Shown here in pieces: positions 18,207-26,428 of a DNA stretch of 64,000 bases. Source of the DNA: Pseudomonas sp. PICF141. Lineage in GTDB: Bacteria; Pseudomonadota; Gammaproteobacteria; Pseudomonadales; Pseudomonadaceae. A program made the position numbers and the translations under genes. How positions within the stretch are numbered: position 1 is the first letter of the stretch; the number at the start of each line of letters is the position of its first letter. The notes under the pieces are model-generated. The model made no database searches. It saw nothing but the letters and a program-made list of their open reading frames with translations, and was not told where the DNA came from. The stretch covers positions 20,130 to 84,129 of the forward strand of contig NZ_MUNM01000075.1 of NCBI RefSeq assembly GCF_002286815.1, given 5' to 3'.

Positions 18207-18290
18207 CGATTGTTATCGGTTTTAAGTGGAGAATTTTTCGACAGAAAGAACATTTATCGCTTTTAAAGCCGATTTTTATCGGTTATAAAG
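18207..18290 (+). promoter_or_regulatory. Candidate operator array upstream of aguB
   Basis: Three direct copies of a TTATCGSTTWTAAAG-like sequence occur at 18213-18226, 18254-18268 and 18276-18290. Two copies overlap short dyads, CGAT-N4-ATCG at 18207-18218 and CCGAT-N4-ATCGG at 18269-18282. All lie 100-185 bases upstream of aguB in an AT-rich stretch. This is the layout expected for a regulator binding array. No regulator gene is adjacent, in contrast to the remembered aguR-aguBA order of PAO1. Confidence 0.45.
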
Positions 18291-18391
18291 TCGCCATTGC
18301 CCCGGTGTGGATGACTCACGCCCCGTGCAGTCTCTTTCTGTCATCAGTCGATGCCAACCTCGACCCTCAACACCTGCCCAGGAGATGATTC

Positions 18392-19270
18392 ATGAGCCGT
18401 ATCGTTACCGTCGCCGCTACCCAGATGGCCTGTTCCTGGGACCTTGAAGCCAACATTGAGACCGCTGAGAAGCTGGTCCGTGAGGCTGCGGCGAAAGGCG
18501 CGCAAATCATCCTGATCCAGGAGCTGTTCGAGGCGCCGTACTTCTGCCAGAAGCCGAACCCTGATTACCTGCAGCTGGCCACGACGGTCGAAGACAACGT
18601 CGCCATCAAGCATTTCCAGAAAATCGCCAAAGAACTGCAAGTCGTTCTGCCAATCAGCTTCTACGAGCTGGCCGGCCGCGCACGTTTCAACAGCATCGCG
18701 ATCATCGATGCCGACGGCAGCAACCTCGGGATTTATCGTAAAAGCCACATCCCGGATGGCCCTGGCTATCACGAAAAGTACTACTTCAACCCGGGCGATA
18801 CCGGCTTCAAAGTCTGGAACACCCGTTACGCGAAAATCGGCGTGGGCATCTGCTGGGATCAGTGGTTCCCTGAGTGCGCCCGCAGCATGGCGCTGCAAGG
18901 CGCGCAAATCCTGTTCTACCCGACCGCCATCGGCAGCGAGCCACACGACAAGACCATTTCGTCCCGCGACCATTGGCAACGCGTGCAACAAGGCCATGCC
19001 GGCGCCAACCTGATGCCGCTGATCGCCAGCAACCGCGTCGGCAACGAAGAGCAAGATGGCTACGACATCACCTTCTATGGCTCGTCGTTCATCGCCAACC
19101 AGTTTGGCGAGAAAGTCCAGGAGCTGAATGAAACAGAAGAAGGCATTCTGGTTCACAGTTTCGATCTCGATGAGCTGGAGCACATCCGCAGCGCATGGGG
19201 CTCATTTCGTGACCGTCGCCCGAACCTGTACGGCGCGATCAAAACCCTCGACGGTTCCCTGGAGTCCTGA
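18392..19270 (+). CDS. aguB: N-carbamoylputrescine amidase AguB
   Basis: Nitrilase-superfamily enzyme, 292 residues, that hydrolyses N-carbamoylputrescine to putrescine, CO2 and ammonia. The catalytic triad is visible: E44 (IQELFEAPY), K117 (YRKSHIPDG) and C154 (GICWDQWFPE). AGGAGATGATTC precedes the ATG at good spacing. It is followed three bases later by aguA, so the two steps from agmatine to putrescine are encoded together. Confidence 0.95.
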   Translation: MSRIVTVAATQMACSWDLEANIETAEKLVREAAAKGAQIILIQELFEAPYFCQKPNPDYLQLATTVEDNVAIKHFQKIAKELQVVLPISFYELAGRARFNSIAIIDADGSNLGIYRKSHIPDGPGYHEKYYFNPGDTGFKVWNTRYAKIGVGICWDQWFPECARSMALQGAQILFYPTAIGSEPHDKTISSRDHWQRVQQGHAGANLMPLIASNRVGNEEQDGYDITFYGSSFIANQFGEKVQELNETEEGILVHSFDLDELEHIRSAWGSFRDRRPNLYGAIKTLDGSLES

Positions 19271-19273
19271 ACC

Positions 19274-20380
19274 ATGACCACTTTGAACAGCACGCCTCGC
19301 ACTGACGGTTTTTACATGCCCGCCGAATGGGCGCCCCAGACGCAGACCTGGATGATCTGGCCCGAGCGTCCGGACAACTGGCGCCTGGGCGGCAAACCGG
19401 CGCAAGCGGCGCATGTGGCGGTGGCCAAGGCCATTGCGCGTTTCGAACCGGTGACCGTGGCCGTCTCCGCTGGCCAGTACGAAAATGCTCGTGCCCGCCT
19501 CGACGTGCCGAATATTCGTTTGGTAGAAATGTCCAGCGATGACGCCTGGGTTCGGGATACCGGCCCGACGTTCATCATCAACAACCGCGGAGAAGTTCGA
19601 GGTGTGGATTGGGACTTCAATGCCTGGGGCGGTTTCGACGGTGGTCTGTATTCGCCGTGGAACCGTGATTCCCAGGTGGCGGGCAAGATCCTCGAAATCG
19701 AGCGCAGCCCGCGCTACCGCACCGAAGGTTTTGTGCTCGAAGGCGGCTCGATCCATGTCGATGGTGAAGGCACCCTGATCACCACCGAAGAGTGCTTGCT
19801 CAACCGCAATCGCAACCCGCACATGGACCGTGCGCAGATCGAAGCGGTACTCAGCGCCAATCTGGCTGTGGATAAGATCATTTGGCTGCCCGACGGGTTG
19901 TTCAATGACGAAACTGACGGTCATGTGGATAACTTCTGCTGCTACGTGCGTCCGGGCGAAGTGCTGCTGGCCTGGACTGATGACCCGCAAGACCCGAACT
20001 ACCCGCGCTGCCAGGCGGCAATGAACGTGCTGCAAAACAGCACCGATGCCAAGGGGCGCCCGTTCACAGTGCACAAGATGCCGATTCCGGGGCCGTTGTA
20101 CGCGACCGAAGAAGAGTGCGCTGGTGTCGATCCGGTGGATGGCACTCAGGAGCGCAATCCAACGGTTCGTCTGGCCGGCTCTTATGTGAACTTCCTGATC
20201 GTCAACGGCGGCATCATCGCCCCGAGCTTCGACGATCCATTGGACGGTCCGGCCAAAGAGATTTTGCAGACTGTATTCCCGCAGCATGAAGTGGTCATGG
20301 TGCCGGGTCGTGAACTGTTACTGGGGGGCGGTAATATCCACTGCCTTACCCAACAACAGCCCGCCCCGCACAAGGAGTGA
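19274..20380 (+). CDS. aguA: Agmatine deiminase AguA
   Basis: A 368-residue guanidino-group-modifying enzyme converting agmatine to N-carbamoylputrescine and ammonia. The catalytic Cys is C357 in the GGGNIHCLTQQ motif, and the family motifs MSSDDAWVRDTGPTF and TDGHVDNFCCYVRPGE are intact. Length equals the P. aeruginosa enzyme. It is the second gene of the aguBA operon and ends about 70 bases before a strong terminator. Confidence 0.95.
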   Translation: MTTLNSTPRTDGFYMPAEWAPQTQTWMIWPERPDNWRLGGKPAQAAHVAVAKAIARFEPVTVAVSAGQYENARARLDVPNIRLVEMSSDDAWVRDTGPTFIINNRGEVRGVDWDFNAWGGFDGGLYSPWNRDSQVAGKILEIERSPRYRTEGFVLEGGSIHVDGEGTLITTEECLLNRNRNPHMDRAQIEAVLSANLAVDKIIWLPDGLFNDETDGHVDNFCCYVRPGEVLLAWTDDPQDPNYPRCQAAMNVLQNSTDAKGRPFTVHKMPIPGPLYATEEECAGVDPVDGTQERNPTVRLAGSYVNFLIVNGGIIAPSFDDPLDGPAKEILQTVFPQHEVVMVPGRELLLGGGNIHCLTQQQPAPHKE

Positions 20381-20450
20381 GTGAGGTCGTAACAGCTTGA
20401 GTTGATTGAAGAATCGATTGAGCAGCGATTTAATCACGTCGTTTCGCAGC

Positions 20451-20485
20451 AAGCCCGCAGCCCATCAGGACTGCGGGCTTTTTTG
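20451..20485 (+). terminator. Terminator of aguBA
   Basis: AAGCCCGCAG (20451-20460) pairs with CTGCGGGCTT (20471-20480) and is followed by TTTTG. Confidence 0.9.
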
Positions 20486-20512
20486 TATCCACTTATCGAC
20501 ACTTCGAAAGTA

Positions 20513-20529
20513 TTGGCACAGCTCTTGTA
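20513..20529 (+). promoter_or_regulatory. Sigma-54-like promoter upstream of a small gene
   Basis: TTGGCACAGCTCTTGTA matches the -24/-12 consensus TTGGCAC-N5-TTGCA except for T in place of C at -12. GG and GT are correctly spaced by 10 bases. It would start a transcript near 20540, before the small gene at 20627, and lies just downstream of the aguBA terminator. Confidence 0.45.
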
Positions 20530-20626
20530 TCTTCGATGGCGCAACATGGGGAGGGGAGAGAACTTCGATGTTCTGTCATAAACCTTGGATAAGTTAGCCG
20601 CTCACAAACCAGGAGAGAGCGCTGAG

Positions 20627-20839
20627 ATGAACGCCGAAATGAACGTCGTGAGCGAGCGGGCACTGCATCCTCTGGCAGTTAACAGCGAATCGCTCCAGGT
20701 CTTGGCGCAATGGTTGAAGTCCAATGGAACGCGTCAGATCAGGGAGCCTGATCCGCGCCGGATGATGATCGAGCGCTACCCCGCTGGTTTATTCAGCGAG
20801 GCAGAACTGGAAGCACTGTGGGATGTAATGGAAGGATAA
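20627..20839 (+). CDS. Small conserved-looking hypothetical protein
   Basis: A 70-residue acidic soluble protein. The ATG at 20627 has AGGAG 11 bases upstream; a second Met four codons later is an alternative start. Residues 25-60 contain a predicted helical stretch with an REPDPRRMMIERYPAGLFSEAELEALWDVM pattern, read here as two amphipathic helices around the YPAGLFSE turn. It is framed by its own sigma-54-like promoter and terminator, supporting it as a real gene. I do not recognise a family. Confidence 0.7.
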   Translation: MNAEMNVVSERALHPLAVNSESLQVLAQWLKSNGTRQIREPDPRRMMIERYPAGLFSEAELEALWDVMEG

Positions 20840-20860
20840 GAAGAAAAACAACGGATTGAT

Positions 20861-20893
20861 AAAAGCGCTGCCGGGAAGGCGGCGCTTTTTTTT
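20861..20893 (+). terminator. Terminator of the small gene
   Basis: AAAAGCGCTGCC pairs with GGCGGCGCTTTT with one bulge and is followed by a run of eight T. It starts 22 bases after the small gene's stop. Confidence 0.85.
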
Positions 20894-20907
20894 GGGGCGA
20901 AGGTTCT

Positions 20908-21013
20908 GATCGTTCCCACGCTCTGCGTGGGAATGCCTCACCGGACGCTCCGCGTCCATAGGGGACGCAGAGCGTCCCTGGCTGCATTTTCACGCAGAGC
21001 GTGGGAACGATCA
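20908..21013. repeat. Inverted repeat (type B) with nested stem
   Basis: Outer arms GATCGTTCCCACGCTCTGCG (from 20908) and the reverse complement ending at 21013 enclose a second inverted pair, GGACGCTCCGCGTCC and GGACGCAGAGCGTCC. The element lies between the small gene and the converging TonB receptor gene. Confidence 0.88.
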
Positions 21014-21030
21014 TTACGATCATCTTGCTC

Positions 21031-23118
21031 TTAAAAGCTGTAAGTACCGGTCACGACCAGGCTCCGCGGTGCGCCTGGTTGAATCTGCGCCGCGCTGGTG
21101 GCCGACGAGTAATACTCGCGATCGGTGATGTTGTTCAATGCCGCCCGCAAATCCCAATCTTTCTGCCGGAACCCGGCCAATGCATCCCAACGGCCGTAGC
21201 CTGGCAGCACAGTGGTGTTGAGGTTGTCGGCGTAACGCTGACCGACCAGGGTCAAACCGGTTTCGGCGTACCAGCCCATTTCCGGTTTCCAGGTCAGGAA
21301 CAGGCTGCCGTTGTGCTTGGCCACATTGCTGATGCGTTTGCCTTCGAAGCCATTGTTGTCCTTCTCGATTGTTGCGTCCTGCACGCCGACGCCACCGCGC
21401 ACGTACCAGTTGCCAGCGAGCTTGCCAGTGCCGGTCAATTCAATTCCGCGGGAGCGTTGCAGGCCGGTGAGCAAGGTCACGGTCGGATCGTTCGGGTCGC
21501 TGGTGCGACGGTTGTAAAGTTCCAGTTCGTAGATCGCCAGCGTAGTGCTCAGGCGATCGTCGAGCCAGTCGCTCTTCACGCCGATTTCCTTCTGTTTGGT
21601 CAGCTCAGGGCTCAGGTCGTTGCTGGCCACGCCTGGGGTGATGCCGATCAAGCCGCCACCGACCGGGGAAAAGGTTTTGGTCCAGGAGGCGTAGAAGGAG
21701 TGATTGTGCAGCGGTGTCCAGACCACGCCTACACGCGGGCTGGTGCTGTGGCTGTCACGATCTTCGGAAATGTCCCGCAGCTTGTTGGTCGATTCGATAT
21801 CAAAGGTGTCGTAACGCAAACCGGCGAGCAATTGCCATTGGTCGTTCAGGCGCAGTTGGTCCTGTACGTACACCGCACGGCTTTCGACTTCGGTGTGAGT
21901 GCTGCTCGACACCTGCATGCGTCCGGTATGGCGCAAGTCGCGATTGGGGTTGTACAGGTCCAGCGCCGGAACCGGCGAACTGCCGCGCCCCGAGGTCGCT
22001 GCGTTATACAACGTCGGATCGCGCCGTTGGCTGCCGATCTCGATACCGGTCAGCAGGCGATGCTCCAGGCCGAATGTATCGAAGCCGCCTTCCAGTTCAA
22101 TGTTGTTATAGACGTTGCGGGTGGTCAGATCTTGCTGCCAGTGTTGGCGCGTCACCTTGTTGGTCGCGGGGGTATAACCGGTCAGGTAAGTGTTGTCGAA
22201 ATCGCTGTTGAGCTTGAATACGCCCAAGGTATGACGCAGCTGCCAGTTGTCGCTGAGTTCATAGCTGAGTTTCGAGCGCAAGGATTGTGACTTGTCGTCG
22301 ATGAAATCGTGCTCGCTGCCATAGGTCGTCTCCGGCCCTACGTCCGCCGGGCGCCCGTTGACCCCGGGAATGCCGCGATCCGGCGTACGGTTGTAGCGAC
22401 TGTATTCGTACTGCACCAGCCAGTTGAGGTCGGGCGTCAGTTGCCAGTTCATGGACGGCGCGAACAGTTGGCGATTGCCACTGACGCCATCGCGAAAGCT
22501 GTTCTGGTCCATGTTACCCATGTTCAGGCGCAGGCTGATGTTTTCGCTGGGGTCGGTGCTGAGGTCGGCATACAGGCTGCGCAGATCGTCGCTGCCACCT
22601 TGGGCTTCAAGAGTTGAGCGGCGACCGAACTCCGGCAGCTTGCTGACCCGGTTGACGATCCCGCCCTGGCTGCCACGGCCATACAACACCGCCGCCGGGC
22701 CTTTGAGGACTTCGATGCGTTCGATGTTGTGCAAGTCGCGCACGTACTGGCTGTCATCACGAATGCCATCGAGGTAGAAGTCGTTGCTGGCGTCGAAACC
22801 ACGGATGCGCAGGCTGTCGAAGCGGGTGTCGGCGCCACTGCTGACGTTGGGGATGCCACTGAGTGCCGTGCCCAGATCGTTGGTGCCGTAATCTACGACG
22901 TTCGCGGTTTTCACCGAATCGATGGCCTGCGGCACGTAGCGCACCGGTGTAGCCGTGCGGGTCGCAGTGCTGGTCTCCTTTACGCGTGGATCGTCAGCTT
23001 GCGCTTCGGCGTTGATCGAAGTCTCGGGTAAAACAGTCGTGGCGGCACAGGTAAAACCAGCAGACAGGAAAGCAGAGAGCCCAAGGGTGATGGGCGTAAG
23101 GCGGGAGGGGGCAGGCAT
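21031..23118 (-). CDS. TonB-dependent siderophore receptor (Fiu-like, catecholate type)
   Basis: A 695-residue outer-membrane receptor. It has a signal peptide (about residues 1-25), a plug domain with the SVKTANVVDYGTNDLGTALS and DSLRIRGFDASNDFYLDGIRDDS segments, and a 22-strand barrel ending in the outer-membrane Phe (VVTGTYSF). The plug LRIRGFDASNDFYLDGIRD segment is like that of Fiu/PiuA-type catecholate receptors. It imports a ferric siderophore, powered by TonB-ExbBD. No sigma/anti-sigma pair or signalling N-terminal domain is present, so it is likely controlled by Fur. The ligand is not known. Confidence 0.88.
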   Translation of the reverse strand: MPAPSRLTPITLGLSAFLSAGFTCAATTVLPETSINAEAQADDPRVKETSTATRTATPVRYVPQAIDSVKTANVVDYGTNDLGTALSGIPNVSSGADTRFDSLRIRGFDASNDFYLDGIRDDSQYVRDLHNIERIEVLKGPAAVLYGRGSQGGIVNRVSKLPEFGRRSTLEAQGGSDDLRSLYADLSTDPSENISLRLNMGNMDQNSFRDGVSGNRQLFAPSMNWQLTPDLNWLVQYEYSRYNRTPDRGIPGVNGRPADVGPETTYGSEHDFIDDKSQSLRSKLSYELSDNWQLRHTLGVFKLNSDFDNTYLTGYTPATNKVTRQHWQQDLTTRNVYNNIELEGGFDTFGLEHRLLTGIEIGSQRRDPTLYNAATSGRGSSPVPALDLYNPNRDLRHTGRMQVSSSTHTEVESRAVYVQDQLRLNDQWQLLAGLRYDTFDIESTNKLRDISEDRDSHSTSPRVGVVWTPLHNHSFYASWTKTFSPVGGGLIGITPGVASNDLSPELTKQKEIGVKSDWLDDRLSTTLAIYELELYNRRTSDPNDPTVTLLTGLQRSRGIELTGTGKLAGNWYVRGGVGVQDATIEKDNNGFEGKRISNVAKHNGSLFLTWKPEMGWYAETGLTLVGQRYADNLNTTVLPGYGRWDALAGFRQKDWDLRAALNNITDREYYSSATSAAQIQPGAPRSLVVTGTYSF

Positions 23119-23161
23119 TTGAAGCGCATCCGGAAGGGTAGAAATATTCGAAGGCGCGAAT

Positions 23162-23180
23162 GGTAATGCTTGTTATTTAC
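23162..23180 (-). promoter_or_regulatory. Possible Fur box upstream of the TonB receptor
   Basis: GGTAATGCTTGTTATTTAC, 44 bases before the receptor start, matches the 19-base Fur consensus at about 12 positions and lies in an AT-rich promoter region. The match is weak by itself; position and gene type support it. Confidence 0.3.
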
Positions 23181-23372
23181 TTTCGTTAATTATTCTTGAA
23201 GGGTGTCTTTGTTTGATTGTTTCAAATTGTGTCGTGATTGCTACAGAAACATTGGGTCGCATTCGACCGATTCATGAAACAGACTGAAAGCCATTCCAGC
23301 GTTTTTCCGAAACTGCCTGGGGGATTAACCTGCCGGCATTGAGTTTTCCTACTTTGTTGCCGGAGTTGTCCC

Positions 23373-24029
23373 ATGATCCTTCATTACATTTACGACCCTT
23401 TATGTGGCTGGTGCTACGGCGCCAAACCGCTGGTCCAGGCTGCCCAAGCTGTGTTGCCTGTCATCGCCCACGGTGGCGGCATGATGAGCGGCACCAACCG
23501 CCAGACAGTTTCGCCACAACTGCGCAACTACGTGATGCCTCATGATCGACGCATCGCCGAATACACTGGCCAACCGTTTGGTGATGCCTATTTTGAGGGT
23601 TTGCTGCGCGATGAGACGGCAGTGTTCGATTCAGCGCCGCCGATTGCTGCCTTGCTGGCAGCCGAACAGATCGCTGGCCGCGGGCTAGCACTATTGGGGC
23701 GCTTGCAGACGGCTCATTACGTGGAGGGTCGACGCATCGCTGATAACGTCGTGCTGCTGGAACTGGCCACACAAACAGGCCTTGAACCCGAGGCGTTCCA
23801 ACAGGCATTCAATGAAGCCGACACCGAGCGCCATATCAAGGACAGTCGCGCACTCCTGGCCAAGGTCGGTGGACAGGGTTTCCCGACTTTTGCGCTGGAA
23901 CAGAGTGGCCAGTTCACCCTGGTCGACATCGGCCCTTGGTTCGGCAAGCCGCAAGCCTTCGCTCAATGGTTGAGCCAGTCGGTTATGGCAAAAGAGTCTT
24001 CATCCGTGTTTAAAACCCCGGCTGGTTAG
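23373..24029 (+). CDS. DsbA-family thioredoxin-fold protein (cytoplasmic)
   Basis: A 218-residue thiol-disulfide protein with the active-site motif CGWC at residues 11-14 (YDPLCGWCYGAKP). The helical insertion domain and the cis-Pro loop (GGQGFPTFAL, near 170) of the DsbA/FrnE class are present. No signal peptide is seen, so it should be cytoplasmic like FrnE or HCCA isomerase relatives. GGAG stands 8 bases before the start. It is divergent from the TonB receptor and not obviously linked to it. Substrate unknown. Confidence 0.82.
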   Translation: MILHYIYDPLCGWCYGAKPLVQAAQAVLPVIAHGGGMMSGTNRQTVSPQLRNYVMPHDRRIAEYTGQPFGDAYFEGLLRDETAVFDSAPPIAALLAAEQIAGRGLALLGRLQTAHYVEGRRIADNVVLLELATQTGLEPEAFQQAFNEADTERHIKDSRALLAKVGGQGFPTFALEQSGQFTLVDIGPWFGKPQAFAQWLSQSVMAKESSSVFKTPAG

Positions 24030-24212
24030 GTTTTTTTCGCCTCATGACCGTAGGAAAATACAAAAAATAGCTGTTTCCGATCGCAAAAAGTTGAATTAAA
24101 GCAACTTCATACCGCGTTTCAATCAACGCTTGATATGCCTGAAATTCTTTCTCATGGGCTGCAAAACCTGCAACTACTAGATTAGGCCGCTAAATGCAGC
24201 GGAGACCTAGTA

Positions 24213-24959
24213 ATGATCGTTTTAAACAGAGAAGTTGGTGAATCGCTACGGCGCGACAAGTATGTCAACGTCCAGGGCGCTGACTTCAATCTGTTCGGTC
24301 ATTTTTCCGACTTCGTCAGATTGACCAAAAGTTGGGAAAACATGGAGCCGGACAGTTATTACGGCCAGGCCGATGCGGGCATGCGTTTTCGTCGTTACAG
24401 CGATTTTGAGTACAACCCGGTCACCCGTGACCTGACGCAGCTGGAACACCGCGCTTATGTGCAATCGAAGGCCAACAACAGCTACGTCGGCGGACTGGAG
24501 CGGCACTTCCAGGACTTCTCCAACGAAGTCATCAATTCGCCGGTGATGCGCAGCCTCATCGATGCGGATTTCGAGGTGTACAAACACGTATTGCCGCCGG
24601 AGTTGCACGACGAAATCTGGCAATGCCAGATCCATCAGATCCGCATCGAGATCAAGCCGGGCAAGCAACTGGAAATCACCCCTGAAGGTATTCACTGCGA
24701 CGGTTATCCGTTCAGCGGTGTGCATTTCTGGGGCCGCAACAACGTGGAGGGGGCAGAGAGCCGTTTGTATTCGCCCCAAGAGGAACAATTGGCGGCGACG
24801 ACCTATCTGGAAATCCTCGATACCACCTATTTCCTCGATCGCGACATGCGTCACTACGTGACACCGGCACGCAACACCCATGCTCACGAAATGGCCTATC
24901 GGCAGATTCTGGCCATTTCTTTCTCGCGGCCCGGGACCGCTTTCGACATTGTTCGCTGA
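24213..24959 (+). CDS. 2-oxoglutarate/Fe(II) dioxygenase, free-amino-acid hydroxylase family (PF10014)
   Basis: A 248-residue enzyme like the bacterial dioxygenases that hydroxylate free aliphatic L-amino acids (L-isoleucine 4-hydroxylase relatives). The iron-binding HxD is H161-C-D163 in EGIHCDGYPFSGVHFWGRNN; the distal His is probably H214, H223 or H225 in a C-terminal block that ends with the 2-oxoglutarate-binding Arg (AYRQILAISFSRP). GGAGACC precedes the ATG. It is followed 13 bases later by a GNAT gene, then azlC and azlD, in one tight operon. This suggests that the hydroxylated amino acid is acetylated or exported. Substrate choice is inference. Confidence 0.82.
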   Translation: MIVLNREVGESLRRDKYVNVQGADFNLFGHFSDFVRLTKSWENMEPDSYYGQADAGMRFRRYSDFEYNPVTRDLTQLEHRAYVQSKANNSYVGGLERHFQDFSNEVINSPVMRSLIDADFEVYKHVLPPELHDEIWQCQIHQIRIEIKPGKQLEITPEGIHCDGYPFSGVHFWGRNNVEGAESRLYSPQEEQLAATTYLEILDTTYFLDRDMRHYVTPARNTHAHEMAYRQILAISFSRPGTAFDIVR

Positions 24960-24972
24960 ACAGCTAGACCCC

Positions 24973-25419
24973 ATGATGCATATCGCCGAGTGCCCTGTAC
25001 CGGTGATGCTGCAGCGCGCGACAGCCAAGGATGCCCAGCGTCTGGAACGCTTCTTTCGGCAATTCAAAGAAGTGTCGTTCTGCGAATGGCAGGACGCCAA
25101 ATGCCTGCGCGGTGTGTTGATGCAAAAAACCACCGCTGCGTTCCTTGCACTCGATATCAGTGGCGAAGTGATCGGCGCGGTATTGGGCGGTATGCTCGGC
25201 AGCCGTGGCACCATCAATCATTTGGCGGTAAGCCCGGTGTATCGCAGCCAGGGCGTGGGTCAGCGCCTGGTCGAAGCGGCATCGGCAGACATGAAACGTG
25301 TCGGTGTGCTGCGGATGTTCCTGTTTGTCGACGATGCTAATCTTGCCGGCAAACGTTTTTGGAGTGCCCAGGGCTTTTGCGAGCCGCGTGGCGAAACGAC
25401 CTTTGAGAGGGACTTATGA
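24973..25419 (+). CDS. GNAT-family N-acetyltransferase
   Basis: A 148-residue GNAT protein. Motif A appears as INHLAVSPVYRSQGVGQRLV (acetyl-CoA binding R/Q-x-x-G-x-G/A), and the C-terminal strand-helix includes MFLFVDDANLAGKRFWSAQGF. The start at 24973 is chosen over the longer frame; an adjacent ATG at 24976 is equally possible. It lies between the dioxygenase and azlC, overlapping azlC by four bases, so it probably acts on the same metabolite, but the acceptor is unknown. Confidence 0.8.
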   Translation: MMHIAECPVPVMLQRATAKDAQRLERFFRQFKEVSFCEWQDAKCLRGVLMQKTTAAFLALDISGEVIGAVLGGMLGSRGTINHLAVSPVYRSQGVGQRLVEAASADMKRVGVLRMFLFVDDANLAGKRFWSAQGFCEPRGETTFERDL

Positions 25420-26132
25420 ATGAGACGTCCAGCAGCCAGCCGCTGATGGTCGAGCCCCAGCCCTCGCGCACATTTGCTGAAGCCAGCCCGGTAATTGCGG
25501 GCTACTTCACCGTGTCGTTTGTGTTCGGTTTGATGGCCGTCAATGCCGGAATGCCCGTGTGGCTGCCGGTGGCGATGTGCCTGTTTGTCTATGCCGGTGC
25601 TTCGCAGTTCGCCGCCCTGGCGCTGATCTCCAGCGGTGCATCGCTGACCACCATCATCCTGACGACGTTTCTGATCAATGCCCGGCACATGCTGATGTCG
25701 GTCTACATGGCCAAGGCCTTGCAGGCGATGGGGCTCAGTCGTCTCGAGCGCTGGTGTTATGCCGGCGGGCTGACCGATGAATCGTTCGCCTTTCACAGCG
25801 TCAAACTGGGCAAGGGCACGCCGGTCAATGTGCGTTATCTGATTGGCTTCAATCTGTATTGCCACACGTCGTGGGTACTGGGTGGTTTGCTGGGAGCAAT
25901 CTGCGCGCAGTACGCGGCGCACCTGATCCAATATCAGCTCGACTATGCGCTGACCGCGATGATGCTCTATGTGCTGGTATCGCTGTGCACCACCCGCAAT
26001 AAATTGATCGCCGCACTGGCTGCGGTCGCCTGCATGGGCGTCCTGAGCCTGATCGGCAATTCACCCTTCAACGTATTCATCGCCACATTCGTGGGCTGCG
26101 GAGTGGGTGTATGCCTGACCAAACGTTCCTGA
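25416..26132 (+). CDS. azlC: Branched-chain amino acid exporter large subunit AzlC
   Basis: A 238-residue inner-membrane protein with about five to six transmembrane segments. It shows the AzlC signatures PVWLPVAMCLFVYAGASQFA and TTFLINARHMLMS. With AzlD it exports branched-chain or related hydrophobic amino acids. GAGAGG precedes the ATG and the start overlaps the GNAT stop. It overlaps azlD by 22 bases, indicating tight coupling. Confidence 0.9.
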   Translation: MNETSSSQPLMVEPQPSRTFAEASPVIAGYFTVSFVFGLMAVNAGMPVWLPVAMCLFVYAGASQFAALALISSGASLTTIILTTFLINARHMLMSVYMAKALQAMGLSRLERWCYAGGLTDESFAFHSVKLGKGTPVNVRYLIGFNLYCHTSWVLGGLLGAICAQYAAHLIQYQLDYALTAMMLYVLVSLCTTRNKLIAALAAVACMGVLSLIGNSPFNVFIATFVGCGVGVCLTKRS

Positions 26133-26428
26133 TCCTGGTCGTCGCGCTGATGATGGCCGTGACGTTCCTGCCGCGTGCCTTGCCGCTGCAAGTGAACACC
26201 GACCATTGGCCGCCGTTCGTCGCCAGGGCGCTGGAATACTTGCCGGTGGCGATCGTCGCTGCCATCAGCCTCACGCCGCTGTTGATCAAGGATCAGCAAG
26301 TGCAGCTCGATCGCCCGGAATTCTATGCAGCGATTCCGACGTTGTTATGTGCGTATTTCAGCAAAAACCTCTTTCTCAGTGTGGCGGTTGGGACGGCTGC
26401 GTATATTGCGCTCGGGTCGTTCATGTAG
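26111..26428 (+). CDS. azlD: Branched-chain amino acid exporter small subunit AzlD
   Basis: A 105-residue membrane protein with three to four transmembrane segments and the AzlD pattern (MMAVTFLPRALPLQV near residue 12 and EYLPVAIVAAISLTPLL in the middle). It is the small partner of AzlC. Its last 84 bases run antisense to the 3' end of the converging LysR gene. Confidence 0.88.
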   Translation: MPDQTFLILVVALMMAVTFLPRALPLQVNTDHWPPFVARALEYLPVAIVAAISLTPLLIKDQQVQLDRPEFYAAIPTLLCAYFSKNLFLSVAVGTAAYIALGSFM

